64,000 nucleotides of DNA. Origin: Shewanella benthica KT99. Lineage in GTDB: Bacteria; Pseudomonadota; Gammaproteobacteria; Enterobacterales; Shewanellaceae. Positions 8,675 to 17,970 of this stretch are shown piece after piece (the stretch's first letter is position 1; each line of letters begins with the position of its first letter). The DNA lies in the NCBI RefSeq assembly GCF_000172075.1, contig NZ_ABIC01000021.1:1-64000 (forward strand). Reading direction: 5' to 3'. The position numbers and the translations under genes were made by a program. The notes under the pieces were generated by a model, which saw only the letters and a list, made by a program, of their open reading frames with translations, searched no databases and had not been told where the DNA came from.

Positions 8675-9337
8675 ATGCCACCAGTAGAAACCATGAATAA
8701 CCAACAGCCACGACCAAGCATATTATCTTTTGCTAAAGACTTACCCAATATTTGTTCGTTAATGGGTCTGTTCTCGGCACTATTAGCCATATATTTTGCC
8801 TTTTTATCTTTGTACCCAGCAGCAATGATTGCCTTGATTGTTGCAGTCTTTCTAGATTGGAGTGATGGCATTATTGCCAGGAAAATGCAAGGGAGGACCA
8901 AAGAGCAAAGCCAGTTCGGCGGTCAACTCGATTCCTTAATTGATATTGTTAGTTTTGGTATTTGCCCCGCAATATTATTATTGAGTTATGGCGATTTTAG
9001 CCCGTGGTTTTTCCCCGGTGCCTTTATTATTGTTGCCGCAGGTGTTTTACGTTTGAGTTACTTCAATGTTTTTGGTTTAGATGGGGAGTCAACTTATCAA
9101 GGTATGGCCATTGATAATAATGCTATCATTCTGGTCTTTATTTTTCTCTTTGATGGTTTACTTGAACCTGGTCTATTTGTCTACCTGCTATATGGGAGTA
9201 TTGTTACAATAGCATTTCTTAATGTAGCACCGATTAGAACACCAAAACTGAGTGGTGGTTGGTATTATGTGCTTATCGCTTATGCCATTATAATATCGCT
9301 ATTTTACGGTTGTAAAATAATGTCTATTAATGGTTAA
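8675..9337 (+). CDS. CDP-alcohol phosphatidyltransferase, PssA-like (second of two)
   Basis: A 220-residue membrane protein with DWSDGIIAR at residues 61-69 and FGGQLDSLID at 81-90. The S-x-F-G-x3-D-S-L-x-D pattern resembles type II phosphatidylserine synthases. The spacing between AR and the glycine is 12 residues (KMQGRTKEQSQF) rather than the usual 8, so the active-site loop carries about four extra residues. About six hydrophobic segments follow. The start could also be the ATG at 8693. It probably uses CDP-diacylglycerol or a CDP-activated head group; which one is unknown. Confidence 0.75.
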   Translation: MPPVETMNNQQPRPSILSFAKDLPNICSLMGLFSALLAIYFAFLSLYPAAMIALIVAVFLDWSDGIIARKMQGRTKEQSQFGGQLDSLIDIVSFGICPAILLLSYGDFSPWFFPGAFIIVAAGVLRLSYFNVFGLDGESTYQGMAIDNNAIILVFIFLFDGLLEPGLFVYLLYGSIVTIAFLNVAPIRTPKLSGGWYYVLIAYAIIISLFYGCKIMSING

Positions 9338-9437
9338 ATATTTATTCTATATCTAGATTAAACTTTTTTTACAAAAATACATAGTATTAAAAGTCATAAA
9401 CGCTTTTAGTTGAAAATCAATAATTTTGAGTGCTGAA

Positions 9438-10190
9438 ATGAAAGACCAAATTAAAAAAACAAAAATTAAAGCCATCATCTTGGCCGCTGGCGTCGGTTCC
9501 AGGATTAGACCTTTGACTGATAATTGTCCAAAGAGTTTATTGAAAATAGGAGACCATACTATTTTGGAAATGATGGTTTCACATCTTCAATCTTGTGGAA
9601 TTAATGACGTGGTTTTTGTGTTAGGTTATTTGCAAGATCAAATAAAAAATTATGTTAAGTCCAACTTTCCTGACTTAAATGCACAATTTGTTACTAATGA
9701 ACGATATGAGGTAACAAACACAGGTTATTCTTTAATGCTGACAGAACCTTTCGTTAAAGATTGTGATTTTATAAAATTTGATGCCGATGTTGTCTTTGAT
9801 CAAGAAATTCTGCGTAAATTGATAGTGAGCGATTATTCTAATTGCCTTTGCATTGATAAAGATATTAATCTTGATGCTGAAGAAATCAAGGTGATTGTTG
9901 ATGAACAGAATAAGGTACTAAAAGCCAGTAAAGAAGTCGCGCCTCAAGATGCCATCGGTGAGTCAATTGGTATTGAAAAAATTAGCAAAGCAACAGGAAA
10001 ACTTTTATTCACTGAATTAAAGTTAATGATGAATGATCCAGACAATCATCAAGCATATTATGAAGCGGCTTATGAGCGATTGATTGAGAAAAATGTTATT
10101 TTTAATACCCTAGATATTACTGGGCTAAAGTGGACTGAAATTGATACACAAGCTGATTTTTCTTTAGCAAAGAGTATTTTTTGCAATTAA
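9438..10190 (+). CDS. Sugar/head-group nucleotidyltransferase, LicC/PntC-like
   Basis: A 250-residue NTP-transferase-fold enzyme. The N-terminal AIILAAGVGSRIRPLTDNCP with PKSLLKIG is the nucleotide-binding signature. FDADVVFD is the metal-binding acidic motif, and NERYEVTNTGYSL resembles the substrate loop of choline-phosphate (LicC) and AEP (PntC) cytidylyltransferases. The likely reaction is CTP plus phosphocholine, phosphoethanolamine or AEP to the CDP-activated head group, in the cytoplasm. An upstream TTG at 9426 is possible, but the ATG at 9438 has GAG at a suitable distance. It is the last gene before a terminator. Its location with a PhnW-like gene favours an aminophosphonate substrate (inference). 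Confidence 0.72.
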   Translation: MKDQIKKTKIKAIILAAGVGSRIRPLTDNCPKSLLKIGDHTILEMMVSHLQSCGINDVVFVLGYLQDQIKNYVKSNFPDLNAQFVTNERYEVTNTGYSLMLTEPFVKDCDFIKFDADVVFDQEILRKLIVSDYSNCLCIDKDINLDAEEIKVIVDEQNKVLKASKEVAPQDAIGESIGIEKISKATGKLLFTELKLMMNDPDNHQAYYEAAYERLIEKNVIFNTLDITGLKWTEIDTQADFSLAKSIFCN

Positions 10191-10300
10191 ATTTAACTTA
10201 AAATTGTGAATAGATTGTAGTCATGAATCTATGAATAATTAGAAGTATTTTCCAAACAGCTAGCTAAAAGTATCAAGTTTGAAACTGATTTTCTGTATAT

Positions 10301-10333
10301 ATCCCACTTTCTTCGTTTTGAGTGGGATTTTTC
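10301..10333 (+). terminator. Terminator of the head-group cluster
   Basis: ATCCCACT at 10301-10308 and AGTGGGAT at 10321-10328 form an 8-bp stem followed by TTTTTC. It lies 110 bp after the nucleotidyltransferase gene and before convergent tamB. Confidence 0.8.
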
Positions 10334-10436
10334 TCTTAATTCTGCGACACTAGACTTGTAAGTTGGGCCTAGATTCCAAGGATAATGAACACGTCCAAGT
10401 GTCTTTATTCGGATGAACACCTTAATACAAATAAAT

Positions 10437-13400
10437 CTAATCTATATCAAAATTATAATAGATATCTAATGACTGCTCTATGCTGCCCGATACTGTCTCC
10501 AAATAGAGCTGTGATAATAAGTAATACCTGACAGTCATCTCATAACCAGGATTAAAGACGCCGTAACCATATTTGACCATCAGATCTTTGCCGATGAAAC
10601 CGCTGATAGCCATACGGCCGTCATCATTTGCATCGAGTTGAACATTTGAAAATCCAAGTTTTTCAATTAATCCGGTTGCCGAATCGCCGATGTTATTCAT
10701 TGCACCCCCTCCGATCTGCTTACTCAAGGTTAGCGCCGCACCCAACATCAAACCACTGTTCTGTTCATTATCATTGCTATGAAATCCTGTGCCCTTGATG
10801 ATGTAAGAGAGTATTTCTGCTTGTTCCTTGGTAGGGCTAGAGAATAAGGTGACAATGGGCTTGAGTGGTGTGCCTGTTATTCTGACTCCGGCCAAGACAT
10901 CTTCATCTTTGATCTCTCTTACCGCCTCGATATTAAGATTGGGCACCTCCATTGGGCCAATAAATTGGACTTCACCGGCTTTAATATCTAAGGTTTGACC
11001 CATGAATTTATATTTACCGTCTACAACGCGTATATCACCGTAGAGTAATGCCGGCTTAAAGGCTTGTTGTTTTAGCTCTAACACGCCTGTCAGCTTACCT
11101 CTGAGGCCCATGCCATCAATTTTTAGCTTATCTGCTAGCTTGATTTTTATGTCAGATGTGAGAGCCAGGGGAGTTTGATTGATCTCCCCGGTGGATAGAC
11201 TGTCGTTAAAAACCACATCTTTAGAAACCTCTACCCCTCCTGCGGGTAACTGTACTATTTTGATATGGCCTGATGGCACCTCGATTATGCCTTTTATATT
11301 GAAACTATCTTTAGTGAAAGTGAAGTTAAGATCGGGTGAGACATTGATGATGGCCAGAGGAGGCTGAATGATAACTAAGTTATTACCGTTAATTTGGATA
11401 TTGCCATTGAGCGCACCTGTGCTCCAGTCTATATGGCCTATCAGCTTAGCCTGACCCTGTCCCATTTTCCAGGTACCATCGAGTAGGGCACGTTGACCCG
11501 ATAGGGACACCGCAAACTGAATATCTTCAAATAGTGTTGGGTTCGCTGTGGCTAGGAGCTCACCATTTTCCAGTAGTAGTTGACCGGAAACATCGGGGTG
11601 ATCTAATGTGCCCGTTATTTGCAACTCACTGGATATATTACCCTGTATAACTTCCAGTTGAGGTAAAAACTCTGCCAAGGCATTCAAGTTTATCTTATGT
11701 AATTTTGTATAACCCGATAGCGTTCGGTCTGGGGTCACCGCTATGTCTAGCCGTCCTTCCCAGCTAGCGATGTTATGTGAATCGAAGCGTAATTGCGTTG
11801 ATAATCTCTTCTCATCTAGTGATGCGTGCAGTGCGAGTGTTTTATAATCTATATCCACATCGCGCTTGTTATTCTTTAGGCTGACATGGCCTGGTTCGAA
11901 ATCAAGACTCAAGGATCCCTGAGGTTTAGTATCTTTGGCCCATATCAGATGTGAAGATAAATTTGCCGGCGCTTGCCATATCAAGTTGTCGGGCAATAGC
12001 GGCGCTAATATGGCGCCTATGTCTCCCTGGAATGTGATACTGGCATCACCATTGGCGCCCAGCTCGGCTTGGTCATCCAGACACAGTTTGCCATCGATGT
12101 TGAGCCAACAAAAGGTGCTGAGCAAACCTGTCTGGCTTAGGTTGTCCCAAGATACATTAAAAGGCGCTTGCAGATCCCAGTCACCTAAGATAGAACTCAG
12201 GCTTAACCTTCTGACCTCGGCGACTAACTTTTCGGTTTTGCTGTTGAACTTCGAGTATATTTGCGTATCGAGTCTATGCTCTCCCGATGTCTGTAGCTCC
12301 AGTTTTTGATTCTGCTCGTTTCCCTTAATACTCAGTGTGATTGAGTCTAGTTTCTGTGTGTTATATTTGAATTTTCCTGTACTGATTTTTAGGGCAAACT
12401 CTTGATTATCCAGCGGACGATAGAAACCTTTAACCTGAGCTTGTTCTAGCTTGAAATGCTCAAATTGCAGATCCAACGCCTTGGCTGAGATTCTGACTTC
12501 AGGGTGGTCACTCTCTCCCGACACATTCATCTTAGCCTTGATGTTGCCAGAGGCATCTGGGTGCCAGAGGTTAAGATCGGGAATATCGAGTAAGGCATTG
12601 ACTGACCAGTATTCGTCGGCGGTGCCTGAAATGGTCAAAATGGATTGTAAGGCGCTCAGTTTTAAGCTGTCGGCACTGAGGTGGAGTTTATCATCCAAGC
12701 TGAGATCGCCAATGAGATGAAAAGGGTATCCTTGAATTTCACCGGTTAAATCAGCTTGAGAGATAGCGACTCGCCATTGTTTTTTCTCAAGCTTACCTCG
12801 GGTGTTAAACCTGCCACTGATGAAGCTTTCCGGTAACGGATTTTCAAGGGGTAATGCCAGCTGCTCCATATCAAAATCTATGGCATCGATAGCCGCATCC
12901 CAGCTGATGCCGTCTGTGTAACTAACATGGCCAGAAATTTCGATGTCACCGAGTTTCCCTCTTGCTCTAAAATGATTGACTTCGACCTCAGACCCGCTAT
13001 GTGTCAGCTGAGTATCGACAGCCAAAATGGGGTGGTAAGGGCTGTTAATGTGTGCTGAGAACGTCAGGTTTTGCAGGTCAAGATCACCTTCACTCTCAAG
13101 GTCGACGGACTGGGCTGAATAGGTATTTGTGTCTAAGGGCCAACCAATTTGGTTAGATGTGAGAGAAAGATGATAAGCCAGTTTAGGGTCGGACAGTGCA
13201 ATATCGCCAGTCAGTGAATAGTCGATATGGCCATTGCCGCTCGATTCTACCTTGAGTCGATTAAAGCCTCCAGATAATGCTAAAGTGGCATGCTGCTGTC
13301 CTAGTCCCGGTATCTCATCGACATGCCCGGCATCTATAACTGCAATAAAATCCATCGGGTAATCGTCGATGAGGGATATCTCGCCCTCAAGTTCGACCTT

Positions 13401-14279
13401 ACCATAGGTGTGTTCTAGCTTAAGTTTCTCGATATGGATGAGGAAACTGTGATAACTGGCTTCAAAGTCAATCTGGGAGAAGAGGTCGTCTCTCTGCCCA
13501 AGCCTTAGATGACTGTTGGTGAGGGAAACGCGTTCGGCAAATACAGGAATAGGCATAAAGACCTGAGGTAAGTCTGCCATGGCCCAAGTGTTATCTTGGT
13601 CTATGTCTATTTGTGAATGTTTATCTGAATCGTTTGATAATGGAATGTCGACCAGCAGATCTTCAGAGGTTAAATAATTCACTCTGATACCTGTTGACTG
13701 CCATTGCGCTCTTGTTTGTAGACGCGATACATTGAAATGCATATCATCGACCCTGACTCTGACATTAGCCAAGTCAGCCTTAGTCAGATCGATGCCGAAA
13801 GCCAGGGTGAACTCTGCATTGATTTCATCCCGTTCCTTGTGCTCTTTTATATCAGTATCTATTTCGACAATGACTCTCGACGCTAACAGTTCATCAACAC
13901 AAAGCTGTTTGCGCAGCAGGCACAAGGGGTGCCAATCTAAGGTTAAGTCATCCACCTCTACCGCAACTCCCGGCATCTGCCAACGGACATCTGTGACCTC
14001 CAGCCTGTTATTGATGGCACCGCCGACATAGGTGATCTGCAGATCGGGCACTAGAGTATCTGCCAAAAAAACAGTGAACCGGCTACCGATATGGGTGCCA
14101 ATTAAGAGTGCAAATGTGATCAGAAAACCCAGTGGGATATAGATTAAGGCGCGCGAAACCAGCTTGAAACTTCGCCAAAGCGTGTATTGATACCCTGTTT
14201 TTTTCTGTGGTTTTGTACGGATTGATTTTTTGGGCTGCACTGGCTCATTGATGATCATGTCATTTGATTCTTGGGTCAT
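10437..14279 (-). CDS. tamB: Translocation and assembly module subunit TamB
   Basis: About 1280 residues: an N-terminal membrane anchor (residues about 45-65, after a basic stretch KKSIRTKPQKK), a very long beta-rich periplasmic body, and a C-terminal DUF490 region (GLMLGAALTLSKQIGGGAM) ending in VRYYLLSQLYLETVSG. TamB spans the periplasm and works with TamA in outer-membrane protein assembly and, as known for AsmA-like proteins, lipid transport. I place the start at the ATG at 14279, where ATGA overlaps the tamA stop by 4 bp; a longer frame from 14312 would only add residues overlapping tamA. Same operon as tamA. Confidence 0.93.
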   Translation of the reverse strand: MTQESNDMIINEPVQPKKSIRTKPQKKTGYQYTLWRSFKLVSRALIYIPLGFLITFALLIGTHIGSRFTVFLADTLVPDLQITYVGGAINNRLEVTDVRWQMPGVAVEVDDLTLDWHPLCLLRKQLCVDELLASRVIVEIDTDIKEHKERDEINAEFTLAFGIDLTKADLANVRVRVDDMHFNVSRLQTRAQWQSTGIRVNYLTSEDLLVDIPLSNDSDKHSQIDIDQDNTWAMADLPQVFMPIPVFAERVSLTNSHLRLGQRDDLFSQIDFEASYHSFLIHIEKLKLEHTYGKVELEGEISLIDDYPMDFIAVIDAGHVDEIPGLGQQHATLALSGGFNRLKVESSGNGHIDYSLTGDIALSDPKLAYHLSLTSNQIGWPLDTNTYSAQSVDLESEGDLDLQNLTFSAHINSPYHPILAVDTQLTHSGSEVEVNHFRARGKLGDIEISGHVSYTDGISWDAAIDAIDFDMEQLALPLENPLPESFISGRFNTRGKLEKKQWRVAISQADLTGEIQGYPFHLIGDLSLDDKLHLSADSLKLSALQSILTISGTADEYWSVNALLDIPDLNLWHPDASGNIKAKMNVSGESDHPEVRISAKALDLQFEHFKLEQAQVKGFYRPLDNQEFALKISTGKFKYNTQKLDSITLSIKGNEQNQKLELQTSGEHRLDTQIYSKFNSKTEKLVAEVRRLSLSSILGDWDLQAPFNVSWDNLSQTGLLSTFCWLNIDGKLCLDDQAELGANGDASITFQGDIGAILAPLLPDNLIWQAPANLSSHLIWAKDTKPQGSLSLDFEPGHVSLKNNKRDVDIDYKTLALHASLDEKRLSTQLRFDSHNIASWEGRLDIAVTPDRTLSGYTKLHKINLNALAEFLPQLEVIQGNISSELQITGTLDHPDVSGQLLLENGELLATANPTLFEDIQFAVSLSGQRALLDGTWKMGQGQAKLIGHIDWSTGALNGNIQINGNNLVIIQPPLAIINVSPDLNFTFTKDSFNIKGIIEVPSGHIKIVQLPAGGVEVSKDVVFNDSLSTGEINQTPLALTSDIKIKLADKLKIDGMGLRGKLTGVLELKQQAFKPALLYGDIRVVDGKYKFMGQTLDIKAGEVQFIGPMEVPNLNIEAVREIKDEDVLAGVRITGTPLKPIVTLFSSPTKEQAEILSYIIKGTGFHSNDNEQNSGLMLGAALTLSKQIGGGAMNNIGDSATGLIEKLGFSNVQLDANDDGRMAISGFIGKDLMVKYGYGVFNPGYEMTVRYYLLSQLYLETVSGSIEQSLDIYYNFDID

Positions 14280-16123
14280 AGCTCTGCCCCCATAGTCAAA
14301 TGGATGCGCCATGGTCTGTCTACCGTATCAGTCTCTTTGAGGCCTACACCGAGATCCAGCTTGATGGGTCCGATAGGCGATATCCAATGTAATCCGCCGC
14401 CAACAGAGACTATGGGCTCTATTTGGTTGACATCGAATGCATTACCCGCGTCGATAAAGGTGCCAACACGCCAAGTTGGCGTCACGTAATACTGATACTC
14501 GAGACTTCCCACCATCAGGTAACGTCCACCGACAACTTCTCTGGCTTCATCGCCATCACTGTTTGTGTAGTCTAGGTAAGGTCCCAACTCCTGATAGCTG
14601 TAGCCCCTGATGCTCTGGTCACCACCGGCAAAATAGCGCAATGACGGCGGAATAAGTGCTAAATCAGCATCATCGGCTAAGTTAACGCCTAGGTCTAACC
14701 GAGCCACAATTCTATGTTTATCGAAAAAGGTTTCAATCCATTTATACTTAGTCTGTATACGTGTAAGCTGAATCGCTGAGCCTAAATTAGGGTTTGCATA
14801 CTCGATGCTGTAATACTGAAAAAATCCAGACTTGGGATCTAAGGTGTTGTCGCCACGGGTTGTCTTAGATATGTTGGTGCCAAAGAGCAAAAATTCAGGT
14901 GAGTAATCAATATCAGACTGGGTGTAGAATTCTTTCATCGCTTCAAGCGAATAACCTAATATCCAGTTATTAGAGAGCCTTTGCTGGCGTATCACGGCTA
15001 TTAAGCCTTTACTCGCCTCGAGTTCACCGGTATTGGTGAACTTGTTATCATCGGGATGGTAAACCTGAGTCACACCGTATTTATCCCTGAGCATACCGAA
15101 ACGGATTTTTAGTTGATCATCCAGAGGATGGGTCAATGGGATAGTGTAAGTCGTCAGATATTTGGGTCTATCCGGGGACCATTCTAAATTGGTTTCTTGG
15201 GAATGGCCGTAGCTGTTTATCTGTGGTGTTCGCCAGTTTATGCTGACTCTCGGCTCGACGGCGCTGTCTGTGGTATTGCCTATATCAACACCTAAACCTA
15301 ACTCTATCGAGTGACTCGGCTTGGGGCTCAACTCAACCTTGATAGGCACATCTAGCCCTATCGCTTTATCAACCTGAGGCAATACTTTGATATTAGAAAA
15401 ATAACTGGTGTCTAATAACTCCCGGTTTAACCTAGATAAACTTCCTGTGCTGTAGGGCGATTTTTTTTCAAATGGAATTAAGGTGTCTAGAAATCCATCT
15501 TGTAAGCTATGGCCTGCAAAATTGACCTCTCCCATATGGTACCTGGGTCCTGAATCATAGTGCAGGGTGATCTTGGCAGTGTTGACATCACGGTTAACTT
15601 CGATGGAAGACTGCACATAATTCCCATCAAAATAGCCTCTGGCCAATGCGAGGGTGATCAACTGATATTTCATCAGTTCGTACTTGCCGTGATTGAGAAT
15701 ATCTCCAGGTTTGATGGCAATCTTGTCGAGCCATTGCAGGATAAACGCGTCTTCGAGGATCTCACCGTCAAAATGTAAGTCAATCCATTCGATGCGCGTG
15801 GGCTCTCCAGGGGTCACATCTAATGATAGAACCCAAGGTGAATCAGGGCTGGTTTGCACATCTTGTACTATCTCTCCATGGTAATAACCCAGAGAATTCA
15901 ATGCTGCGATCACATTATCTTCGGCATTAAAGATAAAAGCCCGTCGCTGAACTTCTGAGCTTGGTAAAGTCCCTAAATGGGCTTCAATGTTGCGGCTTAG
16001 GGAGTCATTGGCACCGGTGATTTTTAACATTAGAAAACTATTTGCCATGACAGGAAATGCGCTGAGCAGGCTGCTCAATAAAATGATGCTCAATGGCCAT
16101 AAGCGGAAAGAAGATAATTGCAA
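14276..16123 (-). CDS. tamA: Translocation and assembly module subunit TamA
   Basis: This 615-residue outer-membrane protein has an N-terminal signal peptide (FRLWPLSIILLSSLLSAFPV), POTRA domains over about residues 28-270, and a C-terminal Omp85/BamA-type barrel with the conserved RYFAGGDQSIRGYSYQELGP motif near residue 490. It ends with an LTMGAEL strand. TamA and TamB together assist insertion of autotransporter-like and other outer-membrane proteins. tamB follows with a 4-bp stop/start overlap, indicating translational coupling. It is divergent from the isoaspartyl-peptidase-like gene across 136 bp. Confidence 0.94.
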   Translation of the reverse strand: MQLSSFRLWPLSIILLSSLLSAFPVMANSFLMLKITGANDSLSRNIEAHLGTLPSSEVQRRAFIFNAEDNVIAALNSLGYYHGEIVQDVQTSPDSPWVLSLDVTPGEPTRIEWIDLHFDGEILEDAFILQWLDKIAIKPGDILNHGKYELMKYQLITLALARGYFDGNYVQSSIEVNRDVNTAKITLHYDSGPRYHMGEVNFAGHSLQDGFLDTLIPFEKKSPYSTGSLSRLNRELLDTSYFSNIKVLPQVDKAIGLDVPIKVELSPKPSHSIELGLGVDIGNTTDSAVEPRVSINWRTPQINSYGHSQETNLEWSPDRPKYLTTYTIPLTHPLDDQLKIRFGMLRDKYGVTQVYHPDDNKFTNTGELEASKGLIAVIRQQRLSNNWILGYSLEAMKEFYTQSDIDYSPEFLLFGTNISKTTRGDNTLDPKSGFFQYYSIEYANPNLGSAIQLTRIQTKYKWIETFFDKHRIVARLDLGVNLADDADLALIPPSLRYFAGGDQSIRGYSYQELGPYLDYTNSDGDEAREVVGGRYLMVGSLEYQYYVTPTWRVGTFIDAGNAFDVNQIEPIVSVGGGLHWISPIGPIKLDLGVGLKETDTVDRPWRIHLTMGAEL

Positions 16124-16259
16124 AAAATCGGGCTCTATTCAGTGAGTAAAGAAGGCTGAGTATATTGTCACTATATAATTAATTTCTAGCAAGCTTATGA
16201 TTGTAATTAGCACTAAAAATGGTTACAAAGAGTGCAAATAAAAAATAAAGGCCCTAAAA

Positions 16260-17297
16260 GTGAAAAATATAAACAAAATACTCGCCATTATGCTGGCGAT
16301 TTCAAGCGTGTCGAGTTCAACAGCCTGGGCTGATGATAAGCCATTTGCTATCGCGATTCATGGGGGAGCCGGGACGATTAAGCCAAGCGACTTCACCCCA
16401 GAGAAAGAGCAGGCATACCGCGACAAGTTAACGCAAGCGGTCGATGCTGGTTATGCCGTGTTGGACAAGGGTGGCTCGAGTCTGGATGCGGTCACGACAG
16501 CCATTAATGTGTTGGAGAACTCGCCATTTTTTAATGCGGGTATAGGAGCCGTCTACACTCATAATGAACAACATGAGATGGATGCTTCCATCATGGACGG
16601 TCAAACCATGAATGCCGGCGCCGTCGCTGGGGTTAAACATATCAAAAACCCGATAGATTTGGCGCGTCTGGTCATGGATAAATCTGTTCATGTGATGCTC
16701 TATGGTGAAGGGGCCGAGGAGTTTGCCTTGACTCAAGGTGTAACACTTGTAGCAAATGAAACATTCGATACTCCCCATAGATACGAGTCATTGCAGCGTG
16801 CAAAAGCAAAAATGGAGCAAGCCAAACTCGACAACAAAGATTATCTTGTTGCACATAGTGAGCTAGATACTGAATATAAGGTGGGTACTGTAGGTGCCGT
16901 CGCCCTCGATAAGCAAGGTAATATCAGCGCGGGTACTTCTACTGGGGGCATGACCAATAAGCGTTATGGGCGTATCGGCGACTCGCCAATCATAGGGGCT
17001 GGCACTTATGCCGAAAATGGCGTGTGCGCCGTATCGGCGACGGGCCATGGTGAATACTTTATTCGCTATCATGTGGCGGGAGATATTTGCGCCAAAGTTA
17101 AATATCAGCATAAATCAATCATCCAGGCGGCAGATGAGGTCATCAATCAACGTCTTATTACCGCAGGCGGTACGGGGGGAGTCATTGCGATAGATCAACG
17201 TGGCAATATCGCTACGCCATTTAATACCGAAGGCATGTACCGTGCGACCCGTAAGCGTGGTGAAGAGGCGCAAGTGATGATCTGGCGAGATAATTAA
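16260..17297 (+). CDS. Periplasmic isoaspartyl peptidase/L-asparaginase (Ntn hydrolase)
   Basis: 345 residues beginning with GTG and a clear signal peptide (about residues 1-24, cut after STAWA). The mature part has IAIHGGAGTI, NAGIGAVYTHNEQHEMDASIM and the self-cleavage/nucleophile site KVGTVGAVA with Thr210 as the N-terminal nucleophile of the beta subunit. GTSTGGMTNKRYGRIGDSP and ATGHGEYFIR are also conserved. The family splits isoaspartyl dipeptides or asparagine. It stands alone, with a bidirectional terminator after it. AAAGG lies about 12 bp upstream of the GTG. Confidence 0.92.
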   Translation: MKNINKILAIMLAISSVSSSTAWADDKPFAIAIHGGAGTIKPSDFTPEKEQAYRDKLTQAVDAGYAVLDKGGSSLDAVTTAINVLENSPFFNAGIGAVYTHNEQHEMDASIMDGQTMNAGAVAGVKHIKNPIDLARLVMDKSVHVMLYGEGAEEFALTQGVTLVANETFDTPHRYESLQRAKAKMEQAKLDNKDYLVAHSELDTEYKVGTVGAVALDKQGNISAGTSTGGMTNKRYGRIGDSPIIGAGTYAENGVCAVSATGHGEYFIRYHVAGDICAKVKYQHKSIIQAADEVINQRLITAGGTGGVIAIDQRGNIATPFNTEGMYRATRKRGEEAQVMIWRDN

Positions 17298-17326
17298 TAC
17301 ACCACAAGCCCCATGGATCACACCTC

Positions 17327-17353
17327 AAGCCCCAATGGATTGCACTGGGGCTT
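17327..17353. terminator. Bidirectional terminator, isoaspartyl peptidase / hyp operon
   Basis: AAGCCCCA at 17327-17334 pairs with TGGGGCTT at 17346-17353 (8-bp stem, 11-base loop). It lies between a plus-strand and a minus-strand transcription unit that converge here. T-runs are short, so efficiency is uncertain. Confidence 0.65.
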
Positions 17354-17373
17354 AGTCACTTTAGCGTGTGAAA

Positions 17374-17541
17374 TTAACGGTGTTTCTTCCATAACATATA
17401 GGCTGCAACAATGAATATTGCGGCGACAATGGGGAGCAGGTCTTGAAGATGATGGAATAAACCTATTCCATTGTGGCCAGAATGAGCCCAAGCCATTGAT
17501 GGCATGGCGACTAGTGCCATCATAGATAATACTGTCTTCAT
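17374..17541 (-). CDS. Small 55-residue membrane protein at end of hyp operon
   Basis: ATG at 17541 with GGAG spaced 6 bp upstream opens a 55-codon frame. It has an apparent signal peptide (MKTVLSMMALVAMPSMAWA), then HSGHNGIGLFHHLQ, a single membrane segment (LPIVAAIFIVAAYMLW) and the basic tail KKHR. The mature N-terminus is histidine-rich (five His within about 12 residues), which hints at metal binding, though this is only suggestive. It is 66 bp downstream of hypA on the same strand and just before the terminator, so it is probably the last gene of the hydrogenase operon. I do not recognise a named family. Confidence 0.7.
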   Translation of the reverse strand: MKTVLSMMALVAMPSMAWAHSGHNGIGLFHHLQDLLPIVAAIFIVAAYMLWKKHR

Positions 17542-17607
17542 AGGTAACTCCATTTTGTTTATTGTCGGTTTAATTTTATTTTGTGATGACTCAATATTTT
17601 GATAAAA

Positions 17608-17955
17608 CTATTCTGTCTCGAGTTCCAATTGCATCAATAACATCTCTTCACCCTCGGTAAGCCGGGTGTTGAAACTCTTGCACTCTGGACAGATAAGATT
17701 TCTCTCTTCCAGTTGAGTCAAGGCGTCGCAATCACTGCAGTGGATCACCAGCGGCTGGATCTGCATCTCGAGTTCGGCATTGTTGCAAATGCCATCGAGT
17801 TTAAAGGTTTCAAATGCCGTCTTGAGCAGTTCTGGTTCGACACCACTCATGACGCCAATCTTTATTACCACTCGAGCAATGCTGTAAGCCTTGTTTTCGA
17901 GGGCATGTTGTTCACACTGTGCGATCAGGGCGCCGACGATAGAATACTCATGCAT
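17608..17955 (-). CDS. hypA: Hydrogenase nickel incorporation protein HypA
   Basis: About 115 residues beginning [10 protein letters not shown], the canonical HypA N-terminus in which Met1-His2 bind nickel. The zinc site is CSDC...CPEC near residues 72-95 ([17 protein letters not shown]). With HypB it delivers nickel to the hydrogenase large subunit. A longer in-frame start at 18018 exists but would bury Met1-His2 inside the chain, so I choose 17955. The region before it carries a 64-bp tandem duplication. It follows hypE and precedes the small membrane protein. Confidence 0.93.
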   Translation of the reverse strand: MHEYSIVGALIAQCEQHALENKAYSIARVVIKIGVMSGVEPELLKTAFETFKLDGICNNAELEMQIQPLVIHCSDCDALTQLEERNLICPECKSFNTRLTEGEEMLLMQLELETE

Positions 17956-17970
17956 GGCGGTAGTCCCCGC

